Part shown: one piece after another, positions 1 through 5,881 of the stretch
How positions within the stretch are numbered: the stretch's first letter is position 1
Layout: every line of letters starts with the position of its first letter
NCBI GenBank assembly: GCA_035288145.1
Contig: DATEAX010000037.1
Coordinates: forward strand, 1-5,922
Source of the DNA: DATEAX01 sp035288145
Lineage (GTDB): Bacteria > Patescibacteriota > UBA1384 > UBA12157 > JAENIV01
Direction: 5' to 3'
Length of the DNA stretch: 5,922 nt
Position numbers and translations under genes: made by a program
Notes under the pieces: generated by a model
The model's database searches: none
Told to the model about the DNA's origin: nothing
What the model saw: only the letters and a program-made list of their open reading frames with translations

Positions 1-345
1 AAATTTGATGCCTTTTTGTTTGGCTTTTTGGACAATAATCTTGGCGTCGGCGACGGTGCCGGCAATTGGTTTTTCGATTAAGATATGAATGCCCTTGGCG
101 ATTGCCCCCAGGGCGACTTCTTTATGGAGTTTGGTCGGCACGGCGATAGTGACAAGGTCAAGTTTCTCCTTATTTAATAATTCGCGATAGTCGGCATAAT
201 AGCGGCAATTAAAGCGTTTGGCGATTTCTTTGCCGATTTTCGGCTCAATATCAGAAACGGCCGCCAAGTTAACGCCCGTGATTTCCGAATAATTACGGGC
301 ATGGTGTCGTCCCATATTGCCAACGCCAATAACCCCTGCGTTCAT
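1..345 (-). CDS. Gfo/Idh/MocA family oxidoreductase, N-terminal part (cut by window edge)
   Basis: This is the first 115 residues of an NAD(P)-dependent oxidoreductase; the rest lies beyond the left edge. The Rossmann dinucleotide motif GVGNMG is at residues 7-12, followed by an acidic residue after the second strand (SD, 31-32), the VPTKLH segment (69-74) and the family signature EKP at 91-93. Family members oxidise or reduce sugar, inositol or nucleotide-sugar hydroxyls; the substrate is set by the missing C-terminal domain. The ATG at 345 is preceded by GGAG with a 7-nt gap, which supports this start. It is separated from the upstream transporter by a terminator and about 280 bp, so it is probably a separate transcript. 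A role in UDP-sugar modification (WbpB/WlbA type) would fit the nucleotide-sugar dehydrogenase elsewhere in the window, but this is inference. Confidence 0.93.
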   Translation of the reverse strand, partial: MNAGVIGVGNMGRHHARNYSEITGVNLAAVSDIEPKIGKEIAKRFNCRYYADYRELLNKEKLDLVTIAVPTKLHKEVALGAIAKGIHILIEKPIAGTVADAKIIVQKAKQKGIKF

Positions 346-622
346 TGATAATCTCCAACTTCTAACTTATAACTAACAACTTCCCGAATTAAATTTTTTC
401 TAAAATCAACTTTATTCTATTGATGATTGTTGTCGGTCAGTTGTCAGTTAAACCCAAAAAAGTTGCTTTAATCTCTCGCAATCGTCAATTTCTTTAAATT
501 TAGTTAAGAACATACGAGCTATAGAAAGATAGATAGCTGGAGGGACGGATTGATGAAATCTCTATACTTCTATTTTTAATTTGGCAGAATTAAACAAGTT
601 CGTCAACTTTTGTCAATAGTCC
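346..622. other. intergenic spacer upstream of the oxidoreductase
   Basis: No convincing gene lies here. The longest minus-strand open frame I read by eye is about 37 codons (roughly 451-563), without a ribosome binding site. The spacer holds 7-bp-period repeats (357-384 and 430-450). A possible -10 TAGAAT lies on the minus strand at 419-414, with no good -35 at normal spacing. A 6-bp inverted repeat AGCTAT/ATAGCT lies at 517-538. The promoter of the oxidoreductase must lie here if the terminator at 649-623 is efficient, but I cannot place it firmly. Confidence 0.5.
357..384. repeat. tandem heptad array, consensus AACTTNN (4 units)
   Basis: Four consecutive 7-bp units begin at 357, 364, 371 and 378. 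Each starts with AACT and three of the four with AACTT; the last two positions vary. A related pair of TCAGTTR units sits at 437-450. It lies just upstream of the oxidoreductase start, overlapping its predicted leader. The fixed-five, variable-two, 7-bp pattern is the same one seen in different sequence at 4436-4525 and 5882-5909. Confidence 0.7.
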
Positions 623-649
623 AAAAAGGGCTGAAAACATTTTCAGCCC
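623..649 (-). terminator. intrinsic terminator of the transporter gene
   Basis: On the minus strand GGGCTGAAAA (649-640) pairs perfectly with TTTTCAGCCC (637-628) and is followed by TTTTT (627-623) and then GG. The TGA stop codon of the transporter (645-643) lies inside the first arm of the stem, so coding and termination signals overlap. The loop would open to at least 4 nt by giving up the innermost A-T pair. Confidence 0.85.
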
Positions 650-1524
650 AGGATGACAATAATCACACCGATGATAGTTACAACCACACCCAGCCACTTC
701 TTCGGATTAAATTCTCCGCCGGACTCTTTGGGGAAAATCAGACCGGAAAATAGCAGGGTGAAAACCACGCTGGAGTTGAAGATTGCCACTGGATAGCCGG
801 GGTTTGAGGAAAATTTAATCGCCGTAAACTGAAGAAGATTAGTCGAAAATGCTATCACTGCCGCAACCATTATCGGAAGGGCTAATGATCTCGGCGTATC
901 CTTAAAACCCAGATTGACTTTTTCTCTCCAGGCGATTGTAAGTAAGCCGATTGAGACAAAAAAAGTTAACGAAGCCAAGACCTGGACCGGCGTAATTTCC
1001 AGATTAGTCATTCGCTTCACCACCAGCGCCATTAAGCCATAAGAGACGGCGGCAAGAATCGCCGGCGCTTGCCAACCAGCAGTTTTCTTTTTACCTTTTT
1101 CAAACAGCAGCAAAAACAAGCCAACTATGATAACCAAGATGCCGAGTGTCTTGATGACCGTAATCGTTGAGCCTAAAATCAAGACCGATATGATTGCCAC
1201 AACTAAAGCGTTGGTAACAATTACCGCCTGAACATAGCCGGGGTTGGGGCTTTGCTTTAAGGCCTTGATTTGAGCGATGTTACCCGCAAGGGAAAAAACT
1301 GCCGCCAGTAATCCCAAGAGAAAAAATTGTGGCGACTGAATTTGGTTTAGAAATCCAGTAGAATCCGTTAGAAGATTGTCGCCGAGATAGCCGAAGAAAA
1401 GTCCGATAAAGATATAAGTCAAAAGCTTTGTCCGATTGATGCCCAGATTAAGAGCCCATTTTTGGCTAATCGAGTACCAAGAATTGGCGAGCATCGCCAC
1501 CAGCGAATATCCATACCACGGCAT
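643..1524 (-). CDS. EamA-family (DMT superfamily) transporter
   Basis: A 293-residue integral membrane protein with about ten hydrophobic helices in two homologous halves, the usual size and layout of EamA/RhaT-like drug/metabolite transporters. The internal duplication is visible: NIAQIKALKQSPNPGY (82-97) in the first half matches NLLQFTAIKFSSNPGY (229-244) in the second, each followed by two helices. A short charged linker (EKGKKK, 142-147) joins the halves. Substrate is unknown; the family exports or imports amino acids, nucleotide sugars and small metabolites. I chose the ATG at 1524 because AGGAGG lies 8 nt upstream. The reading frame stays open to an ATG at 1596, but that ATG is part of the terminator stem of the preceding gene and would add a non-family 24-residue extension. 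An in-frame GTG two codons upstream is a lesser alternative. Confidence 0.93.
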   Translation of the reverse strand: MPWYGYSLVAMLANSWYSISQKWALNLGINRTKLLTYIFIGLFFGYLGDNLLTDSTGFLNQIQSPQFFLLGLLAAVFSLAGNIAQIKALKQSPNPGYVQAVIVTNALVVAIISVLILGSTITVIKTLGILVIIVGLFLLLFEKGKKKTAGWQAPAILAAVSYGLMALVVKRMTNLEITPVQVLASLTFFVSIGLLTIAWREKVNLGFKDTPRSLALPIMVAAVIAFSTNLLQFTAIKFSSNPGYPVAIFNSSVVFTLLFSGLIFPKESGGEFNPKKWLGVVVTIIGVIIVILG

Positions 1525-1532
1525 GTGCACCA

Positions 1533-1538
1533 CCTCCT
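1533..1538 (-). promoter_or_regulatory. strong ribosome binding site setting the transporter start
   Basis: AGGAGG on the minus strand lies 8 nt before the ATG at 1524. It decides between this start and the upstream in-frame ATG at 1596. Only about 25 nt lie between it and the preceding terminator's T-tract, and I see no clear promoter there, so the transporter may depend on read-through. Confidence 0.85.
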
Positions 1539-1563
1539 GCCAAAAGAATAGCTGATTTTTTTG

Positions 1564-1596
1564 AAAATAAAAATGGCCAGTCGGTAGACTGGCCAT
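1564..1596 (-). terminator. intrinsic terminator of the GC-rich TIM-barrel gene
   Basis: On the minus strand a perfect 10-bp stem ATGGCCAGTC/GACTGGCCAT (1596-1573) with a 4-nt loop TACC is followed by TTTTTATTTTC. It begins 20 nt after the TAA stop of the gene at 2828-1617. This is the strongest terminator in the window, and it separates that gene from the transporter. Confidence 0.93.
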
Positions 1597-1616
1597 GAAG
1601 ATAGTCGGAAGTGTAG

Positions 1617-2828
1617 TTAGCTCAATGCCTCCTTCAGAACAGCGCGGGCCTCGCGGAGCGAATGGGTCAAGGCATCAGGAAGAGCCCAATACCAGTAACC
1701 CGGATCTTCGCCGGGCTTTTTGCCCTCGCCGTAATTCGAGGTCTCGCAAACCAAGAAGGGCGGCTCTTTGATCCCCAACGAAAGAACATGTCGCAACATC
1801 TCGCGGAAACGCGGATTGTCCCGATCGACAGCGGCATGAGAACCACCTCGGCGGAAACGCACCAGATGTTGAGCTGCGGGGTCGCCCTCCAGTTGCTTTT
1901 GCATCGCTTGGTGGTAGTCCGTCTCGGCCTCTTCGGGTGAAAGCTCAATGATTTGTGAGCTAATTCCGCCGATGTGGTAGAATGGCGTCAGCAACAAACT
2001 CACCAATCCTTCCCACGAGAGATTGCGAGTGGGACGACAGATTTTGCCTTTTTCGGCGGCGAAGCCGAAATAGGCCTCAAATTCCGGACAGAATCCCACT
2101 TGAGCCCACTGCGGGTTCTTGAGCTCCCGGATTTCCATCGTCTTTCCCACAAGACCATCCAGTGTATGCTCAAGATGCTCGAAATCAACCAGGGACCGTA
2201 CACCCGCTTGGGAAACGATGCTCGGAATATCGTAAGCGATACCAACGCTGGCTCGAAAGTGAGTCACGGGCAACCAGTTTGGTTCAAAGCCTGCGCCCGG
2301 CCCGTAGTAGTTGAATAAGTAGACCGGCTCGAGTGTGGCTGGTAAACCCATCTCGCGCATGTGCGCGAAGACTTGCTCATGCCAGATCGCCCCAGCCAAC
2401 CATTCTTGCGGCTCGAGAGAGCAATTGAATCGGTCTTCGTCCATCGCCGGAATTTCACCCAAGACCGCGCCGTGGTAGTTGACATAGAGAGGTCTTGGAT
2501 CCCACTTTGACCACTGACTGACGCGAGCCCAGAACTCATCGATATAGCCCTGGTTGCCTTCTCTATCGGCTTGCCGAAGTTTCGTCAAGCCAGCGTTCTC
2601 GGCATGAACGCCATAGGGTACCTTGATGACTGCCGGGTCAAAATCCGGCGGCAGTTTCTCGGGCGCCTGAATCTGCAGGCCGAAACCGATACCGGCCTCC
2701 CGCGCCTCCAACGCTTCGGGAGTTTCTCCCCAATCCTGACGGGCCACGATCTCCGATCTTCCTTCCGGATCACCAGCCAAAGGCCTTGGCCCCGCCGGCA
2801 CTGCCACGATTGCTTTGATGTCTTTCAT
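1617..2828 (-). CDS. putative metal-dependent TIM-barrel protein (xylose isomerase-like/AP endonuclease 2 fold), paralogue of the gene at 4415-3411
   Basis: A 403-residue soluble protein with no signal peptide or membrane helix. I do not recognise the exact family. Candidate metal ligands occur in the order known for the endonuclease IV/xylose isomerase-like barrel: H75 (GVHAEN), H119 (YHGA), E167 (LEPVY), D215 and H218 in DFEH (compare DTCH of endonuclease IV), H285 (YHIGG), H331 (GSHAAVDRD) and E362 (CETSNY). The same ligands and spacing appear in the neighbour at 4415-3411, which aligns along its length; this copy is about 70 residues longer, mainly in insertions between strands. Start: AAGGAGGA lies 8 nt before the ATG at 2828. 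A TTG seven codons upstream would place the Shine-Dalgarno inside the coding region. The gene is GC-rich (sampled lines 57-58%), unlike its paralogue. It has its own promoter, shared-type leader and terminator. Likely an isomerase, epimerase, lyase or hydrolase; substrate unknown. Confidence 0.8.
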   Translation of the reverse strand: MKDIKAIVAVPAGPRPLAGDPEGRSEIVARQDWGETPEALEAREAGIGFGLQIQAPEKLPPDFDPAVIKVPYGVHAENAGLTKLRQADREGNQGYIDEFWARVSQWSKWDPRPLYVNYHGAVLGEIPAMDEDRFNCSLEPQEWLAGAIWHEQVFAHMREMGLPATLEPVYLFNYYGPGAGFEPNWLPVTHFRASVGIAYDIPSIVSQAGVRSLVDFEHLEHTLDGLVGKTMEIRELKNPQWAQVGFCPEFEAYFGFAAEKGKICRPTRNLSWEGLVSLLLTPFYHIGGISSQIIELSPEEAETDYHQAMQKQLEGDPAAQHLVRFRRGGSHAAVDRDNPRFREMLRHVLSLGIKEPPFLVCETSNYGEGKKPGEDPGYWYWALPDALTHSLREARAVLKEALS

Positions 2829-2835
2829 CCATTTG

Positions 2836-2843
2836 TCCTCCTT
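2836..2843 (-). promoter_or_regulatory. ribosome binding site with a competing out-of-frame ATG
   Basis: AAGGAGGA on the minus strand lies 8 nt before the in-frame ATG at 2828. An out-of-frame ATG at 2832 lies only 4 nt after the same site and opens a frame of about 20 codons. Normal spacing favours 2828; the close pair could lower initiation efficiency. Confidence 0.75.
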
Positions 2844-2870
2844 CTTCAATTTTCAAGGTCTCCCCTTGAG
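2840..2870 (-). repeat. duplicated 5' leader element, copy 1
   Basis: This 31-nt element matches the 32-nt element at 3287-3256 with a single 1-nt gap. On the minus strand it begins CTCAAGGGGAGACCTTGA, where TCAAGG and CCTTGA form a 6-bp stem with loop GGAGA. It continues AAAATTGAAGAAGG into the Shine-Dalgarno. Its first base lies 7 nt past the last base of the -10 box, the expected transcription start, so the repeat equals the 5' untranslated leader. Confidence 0.9.
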
Positions 2871-2876
2871 CAAATA

Positions 2877-2905
2877 AATATAGCACAGATTATTTTGAAA
2901 GTAAA
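2877..2905 (-). promoter_or_regulatory. sigma70-type promoter of the GC-rich TIM-barrel gene
   Basis: On the minus strand a -35 TTTACT (2905-2900), a 17-nt spacer and a -10 TATATT (2882-2877) preceded by TG plus one base (extended -10). The -35 overlaps the T-tract of the preceding terminator, so the two transcription units abut without spare sequence. Predicted start is near 2870. Confidence 0.75.
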
Positions 2906-2930
2906 TAAAATCCGCGGCCGAAACCGCGGA
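2903..2930 (-). terminator. intrinsic terminator of the small membrane protein gene
   Basis: On the minus strand TCCGCGG and CCGCGGA form a 7-bp GC-rich stem (2930-2924 with 2917-2911) around a 6-nt loop, followed by TTTTATTT. It lies 21 nt after the TGA stop at 2952. The T-tract is interrupted by one A, so efficiency may be moderate. Confidence 0.8.
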
Positions 2931-2951
2931 AGAATTTCCAAAGGCATCATT

Positions 2952-3248
2952 TCAATTACCGCCTATTTCGCCTTTTCGAGGTTTCCAGAGTTCCTCGCCC
3001 CATAATCCTGTCAAATACCCAAGAATCATTCCCAATACCCAGCCCAACGCACCGATGGGCAAAAGTACTAAACCACATATCATGTCAACAGTCTTAATCC
3101 AAACCTTTCCTATATTTCGATACGGCAGAAGCGATCGAAGAATTTCATTTACCTTAAGAATCAGTACCCCTAGCGCGAGCACGACTACACAACAGCCCAA
3201 GAAAAAATGCACCACTACTCTCCGAAATCCTCGCCACATCATCCACAT
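2952..3248 (-). CDS. small two-helix membrane protein, unknown function
   Basis: A 98-residue protein with two hydrophobic segments, about residues 11-32 and 56-82, joined by a positively charged loop (LPYRNIGKVWIK, 41-52). The N-terminus has three Arg (R6, R9, R10) and the C-terminus is charged (KPRKGE, 89-94). The positive middle loop next to both helices suggests that the loop may face the cytoplasm. I recognise no family. Coding status is supported by a clear promoter, a Shine-Dalgarno-containing leader and a terminator, all correctly oriented. The start at 3248 has AAGG 7 nt upstream; an ATG two codons later (3242) fits GAGG at 8 nt and is equally possible. It shares its leader with the barrel gene immediately downstream, suggesting co-regulation. 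It may be a membrane anchor or partner, but nothing in the sequence proves it. Confidence 0.75.
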   Translation of the reverse strand: MWMMWRGFRRVVVHFFLGCCVVVLALGVLILKVNEILRSLLPYRNIGKVWIKTVDMICGLVLLPIGALGWVLGMILGYLTGLWGEELWKPRKGEIGGN

Positions 3249-3255
3249 TTCCTCA

Positions 3256-3287
3256 CCTTCTTCGAATTTTCAAGGTCTCCCCTTGAG
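3256..3287 (-). repeat. duplicated 5' leader element, copy 2
   Basis: This copy matches 2870-2840 with one extra C before GAAGAAGG. The same 6-bp TCAAGG/CCTTGA hairpin (3286-3270) is conserved. It begins 7 nt past the end of the -10 box, as in copy 1, and runs into the ribosome binding region of the small membrane gene. Sequence upstream of the element is much less conserved between the copies. Confidence 0.9.
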
Positions 3288-3293
3288 ATTGTT

Positions 3294-3323
3294 AGTATAA
3301 CACGAAAAATTAGATTATGTCAA
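3294..3323 (-). promoter_or_regulatory. strong sigma70-type promoter of the small membrane protein gene
   Basis: On the minus strand a perfect -35 TTGACA (3323-3318), an 18-nt spacer and a -10 TATACT (3299-3294) preceded by TGT (extended -10). Predicted start is near 3287, the first base of the leader repeat. It is the best promoter match in the window. Confidence 0.87.
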
Positions 3324-3352
3324 CCATCGGCATAAAATTAGGCCTGTAAAAC

Positions 3353-3388
3353 CTAATAAATATAATGCGGCCGCATATATTTTATTAG
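3353..3388. repeat. imperfect palindrome with GCGGCCGC core, possible terminator
   Basis: CTAATAAA (3353-3360) and TTTATTAG (3381-3388) flank a perfect 12-bp palindrome ATGCGGCCGCAT (3365-3376), with AT-rich sequence between that pairs with single-base bulges. On the minus strand it lies 22 nt after the stop of the barrel gene at 4415-3411 and is followed by GTTTTA, so it may terminate that transcript. The short T-tract makes this weak; a protein-binding site is the alternative. Confidence 0.5.
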
Positions 3389-3410
3389 ATTCTCCTCCTT
3401 GGATTTTGTT

Positions 3411-4415
3411 TTAGAGTTCTTCGAGAAAAATTTCGCACAAATTGTAAAACGAAAGTTCGGTTTCGTTGGGACGCAAATAGTGCCAACACGGATTAATGGT
3501 TGAATTCGCCGTTTCAATTAAAATCGTTGCCGGTTTTTCGGCTAAAATTAAACGCAAATTTTTTCTAAAAATCTTGTCATCAATTTTAATCGGTTCGTGA
3601 GTAAGAATTTTTTTGCCAGGAATAACATCTTGAATCGAGCCAGTCACATGATAATTCTTTGAGCCAATTTTTATAATAACATCCTCCAATTTAATCGGCT
3701 CCTCAACATAGGGGATAACATCTTTTTCCAAAACAAAACCAAAGATTTTAGCCACACGACGATTATCTTTGACTTTTTCCACTGGCAAATCTGCATAATT
3801 TTTTTGGCGATTTAAAAAATTTAAAGTCAAAATCAGATGTTCCACGTCAAGCAAAATATCTATACTGGTTTTCTTTTTAAAATACAAAAGATCAAAAAGC
3901 CGACCCGTTCCTGTATAAAGATAGGTAATTGGCAAAAATCTATTATCTTTCGAGTAACACATATAGAGCGGATAATTCTCAATCATTAAATGAATGTCTG
4001 GCAATGTTTTTTTTATCTGTTTTATAAGCTCAATATTTGAGTCCAAAACTTTTAGATATTCTTCCGGTTCGGATCTATTAGCGTAACGGTGAATTCGTTC
4101 TTTCGCTGGCGGCTGCCACCAGAGATGAGTACCATGAAAACAAATATAGTCAGGTTTGAGATTATTCAAATGAGAAATGCCTGAAATTAACTTTTGTCGA
4201 TTTTCTGAATGATAATACCATTCAGTCGCAAAATAATCTGGTAGATGATAGGCCCAATACAAAGGCGGGGCTTTCTTAATAGTTTCCGGCTCGCCTTTGA
4301 GCTCAAAACCAAAATCCACCCCTTTTTCTTTGGCTAATTGGCGGGCAACCGGATGTTTAAACCATCCTGCCCGGTCAATAAGCTGCTTGGAATTAGCCGG
4401 CACAAGAAAATGCAT
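3411..4415 (-). CDS. putative metal-dependent TIM-barrel protein (xylose isomerase-like/AP endonuclease 2 fold), AT-rich paralogue
   Basis: A 334-residue soluble protein, not recognised at family level. Candidate metal ligands run in endonuclease IV-like order: H57 (YHLPDYF), H94 (CFHGT), E146 (MIENY), D190 and H193 in DVEH (compare DTCH), H256 (YHVTGS), H273 (LTHEP) with D279/D280, and E301 (IETANS). The protein aligns with the product of 2828-1617: both open with a strand ending VPA, share the GFG-type segment (FGFEL/FGLQI), the D-x-E-H-L motif, H-x4-5-D before an FR-x2-LR helix, and the C-terminal ETxN. Identity looks low, implying old divergence. The ATG at 4415 has GAGG only 4 nt upstream, an adequate but close site. 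Sampled lines are mostly 27-32% GC. It follows the dehydrogenase by 112 bp with no GC-rich terminator between, so co-transcription is plausible. The reaction is unknown; sugar isomerase/epimerase is one guess from context. Confidence 0.8.
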   Translation of the reverse strand: MHFLVPANSKQLIDRAGWFKHPVARQLAKEKGVDFGFELKGEPETIKKAPPLYWAYHLPDYFATEWYYHSENRQKLISGISHLNNLKPDYICFHGTHLWWQPPAKERIHRYANRSEPEEYLKVLDSNIELIKQIKKTLPDIHLMIENYPLYMCYSKDNRFLPITYLYTGTGRLFDLLYFKKKTSIDILLDVEHLILTLNFLNRQKNYADLPVEKVKDNRRVAKIFGFVLEKDVIPYVEEPIKLEDVIIKIGSKNYHVTGSIQDVIPGKKILTHEPIKIDDKIFRKNLRLILAEKPATILIETANSTINPCWHYLRPNETELSFYNLCEIFLEEL

Positions 4416-4435
4416 AAAACCTCATAAAAATAATG

Positions 4436-4525
<90 letters not shown>

Positions 4526-4527
4526 CT

Positions 4528-5859
4528 TTATATATTCCCCACCCCTTTATACAAAAACCCCGCTTTTTTGGCTTTTTCTTTGGAAAAAACATTCCGGCCA
4601 TCAATAATAATCGGCTTGGCCCGCATCAGTTTTTTTATTTTTGCCAGTTTTAATTTTTTATATTGGTCGTGGTCGGCCATTAAAACCAACCCTTGTGCCC
4701 TTTTCAAGGCCCCCTCGAGCGGCATTTTATAATCCCTGACGCATGGGTCGTGAACAACTATTTCCGCATTTGTCCGCCGGAGCATCTTTAATAAAGGTTC
4801 TGTCGGGGTGTTGCGCGTGTCATCAGAATTGCCGGCGTAGGCATAACCTAGAATGGCTATTTTGCTATCAGCTATTGGCTTATTAGCTTCACTGAAAGCG
4901 CTTTTTAAAAGATGGAACATATGGTGGGGCATAAAATCGTTAATCCGCCGGGAAAGCGGAATCAATTTGGCCTCCATCAAATCTTTGGCGCCAGAAACCA
5001 AAAGCCAGCTGTCTTTAGGGATACAGTGGCCGCCGACGCCGGCACCCGGAAGATGCATTTGGCGCAAGGCCTCCTTACGGGTTTCGCCCCGACGCTTGCA
5101 TTCATTGATAAGTCGCCTGACCTCCCACACATCGGCGCCCAAAGCCTCGCAAAGCAAAGCCATTTCATTGGCAAAAGCGATCTGGACGTCGCGATAAGCA
5201 TTTTCCCCGGCTTTGACGATTTCCGCGGTCAGACAATCGGTTTCCTCAATTTTTCCCTTGACGATGTGGCGATAAAGGGATTTTACCGCCGCTTGCGCCT
5301 TTTGATTCATCCCCCCGGCGACCCGGTTATAATTTTCAATATTTTCCAAAAGATGGCCGGGCATTAAGCGCTCGGGGCAATGGGCTAGGAGAAAACCTCG
5401 GTTAACAGCCAGCCCCGATTCCTGCTCTAAAATAGGAGCAACGACCTTTGCCATGGTTCGCGGGGCAATCGTTGACTCAACGATAACCAAGACGCCTTTC
5501 TCCATATTTTGACCGATGTCTTTGAGGGCGCTTTTTAAGGCCGAATAAGCTGGCTCGCAGGTCTCCTCTTCGACCGGGGTTTCCACGGCGATTAAAATCA
5601 CCGCCGCATTCTGATAGAGAGAGACATCTGTCGTCGCTTGAAAATTGCCCTTCTTGTGAACTTCCCTAAGCAGCTCTTTAAGCCCCGGCTCCCGGCCTTG
5701 AATGGGGTTTTGACCGAGATTGATTTTTCTAACCCTCGCCTCATCGCGGTCCACCCCGATGACCCTAAAACCGGCTTTAGCAAAAAGCAAAGCCACCGGA
5801 AACCCCACATAGCCCAGACCGCAGATAGCCAATGTTGTTGTTTTGGGACTGATAGTCAT
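4528..5859 (-). CDS. nucleotide-sugar 6-dehydrogenase (UDP-glucose/UDP-N-acetylhexosamine dehydrogenase family)
   Basis: A 443-residue cytosolic enzyme of the family that oxidises the C6 hydroxyl of a UDP-sugar to a carboxylate with two NAD+, giving uronic acid donors for surface polysaccharides. Seen: Rossmann motif GLGYVG (14-19) with D37 at the end of strand 2; VETP (92-95); EST (128-130); CPERLMPG (161-168); the central helix with Lys216 in EIVKAGENAYRD; GGHCIPKD (276-283) with catalytic Cys279; and the C-terminal UDP-binding domain including LGYAYAGNSDDTRN (337-350) and DGRNVF (420-425). Length is normal. The CPERLMPG and HCIPKD forms lean towards UDP-N-acetyl-mannosamine/glucosamine dehydrogenases (WecC/WbpA type) rather than UDP-glucose dehydrogenase, but this is not decisive. 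I start at ATG 5859; a TTG at 5892 extends the frame only into the heptad repeat. No clear Shine-Dalgarno precedes 5859. The promoter is probably beyond the right edge. Confidence 0.95.
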   Translation of the reverse strand: MTISPKTTTLAICGLGYVGFPVALLFAKAGFRVIGVDRDEARVRKINLGQNPIQGREPGLKELLREVHKKGNFQATTDVSLYQNAAVILIAVETPVEEETCEPAYSALKSALKDIGQNMEKGVLVIVESTIAPRTMAKVVAPILEQESGLAVNRGFLLAHCPERLMPGHLLENIENYNRVAGGMNQKAQAAVKSLYRHIVKGKIEETDCLTAEIVKAGENAYRDVQIAFANEMALLCEALGADVWEVRRLINECKRRGETRKEALRQMHLPGAGVGGHCIPKDSWLLVSGAKDLMEAKLIPLSRRINDFMPHHMFHLLKSAFSEANKPIADSKIAILGYAYAGNSDDTRNTPTEPLLKMLRRTNAEIVVHDPCVRDYKMPLEGALKRAQGLVLMADHDQYKKLKLAKIKKLMRAKPIIIDGRNVFSKEKAKKAGFLYKGVGNI

Positions 5860-5881
5860 CGCAAGATTTATCTTAAAAAAA

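Noticed and set aside
451..563. Minus-strand open stretch of about 37 codons in the left spacer, possibly a gene remnant
   Set aside because: There is no ribosome binding site and no recognised homology, and the length is expected by chance; a stop interrupts any upstream extension.
2849..2849. TTG at 2849 as the start of the GC-rich barrel protein
   Set aside because: It would put the AAGGAGGA site inside the coding sequence and leave the TTG without a ribosome site; ATG 2828 has ideal spacing.
1662..3005. Plus- and minus-strand frames of 62-144 codons overlapping the GC-rich barrel gene
   Set aside because: High GC makes long spurious frames common; the minus-strand frame at 2828-1617 has the promoter, leader, ribosome site, terminator and a conserved paralogue.
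3411..4415. Assignment of the barrel proteins to DUF692/MbnB-type or to true endonuclease IV
   Set aside because: The D-x-x-H pattern and overall order fit the endonuclease IV/xylose isomerase-like fold, but the flanking sequences match neither family closely enough to name one.
4853..5367. Overlapping plus-strand open frames of 114 and 151 codons opposite the dehydrogenase
   Set aside because: They lie antisense to a gene with full family motifs and show no family-like motifs or ribosome binding sites; they are shadows of its codon pattern.
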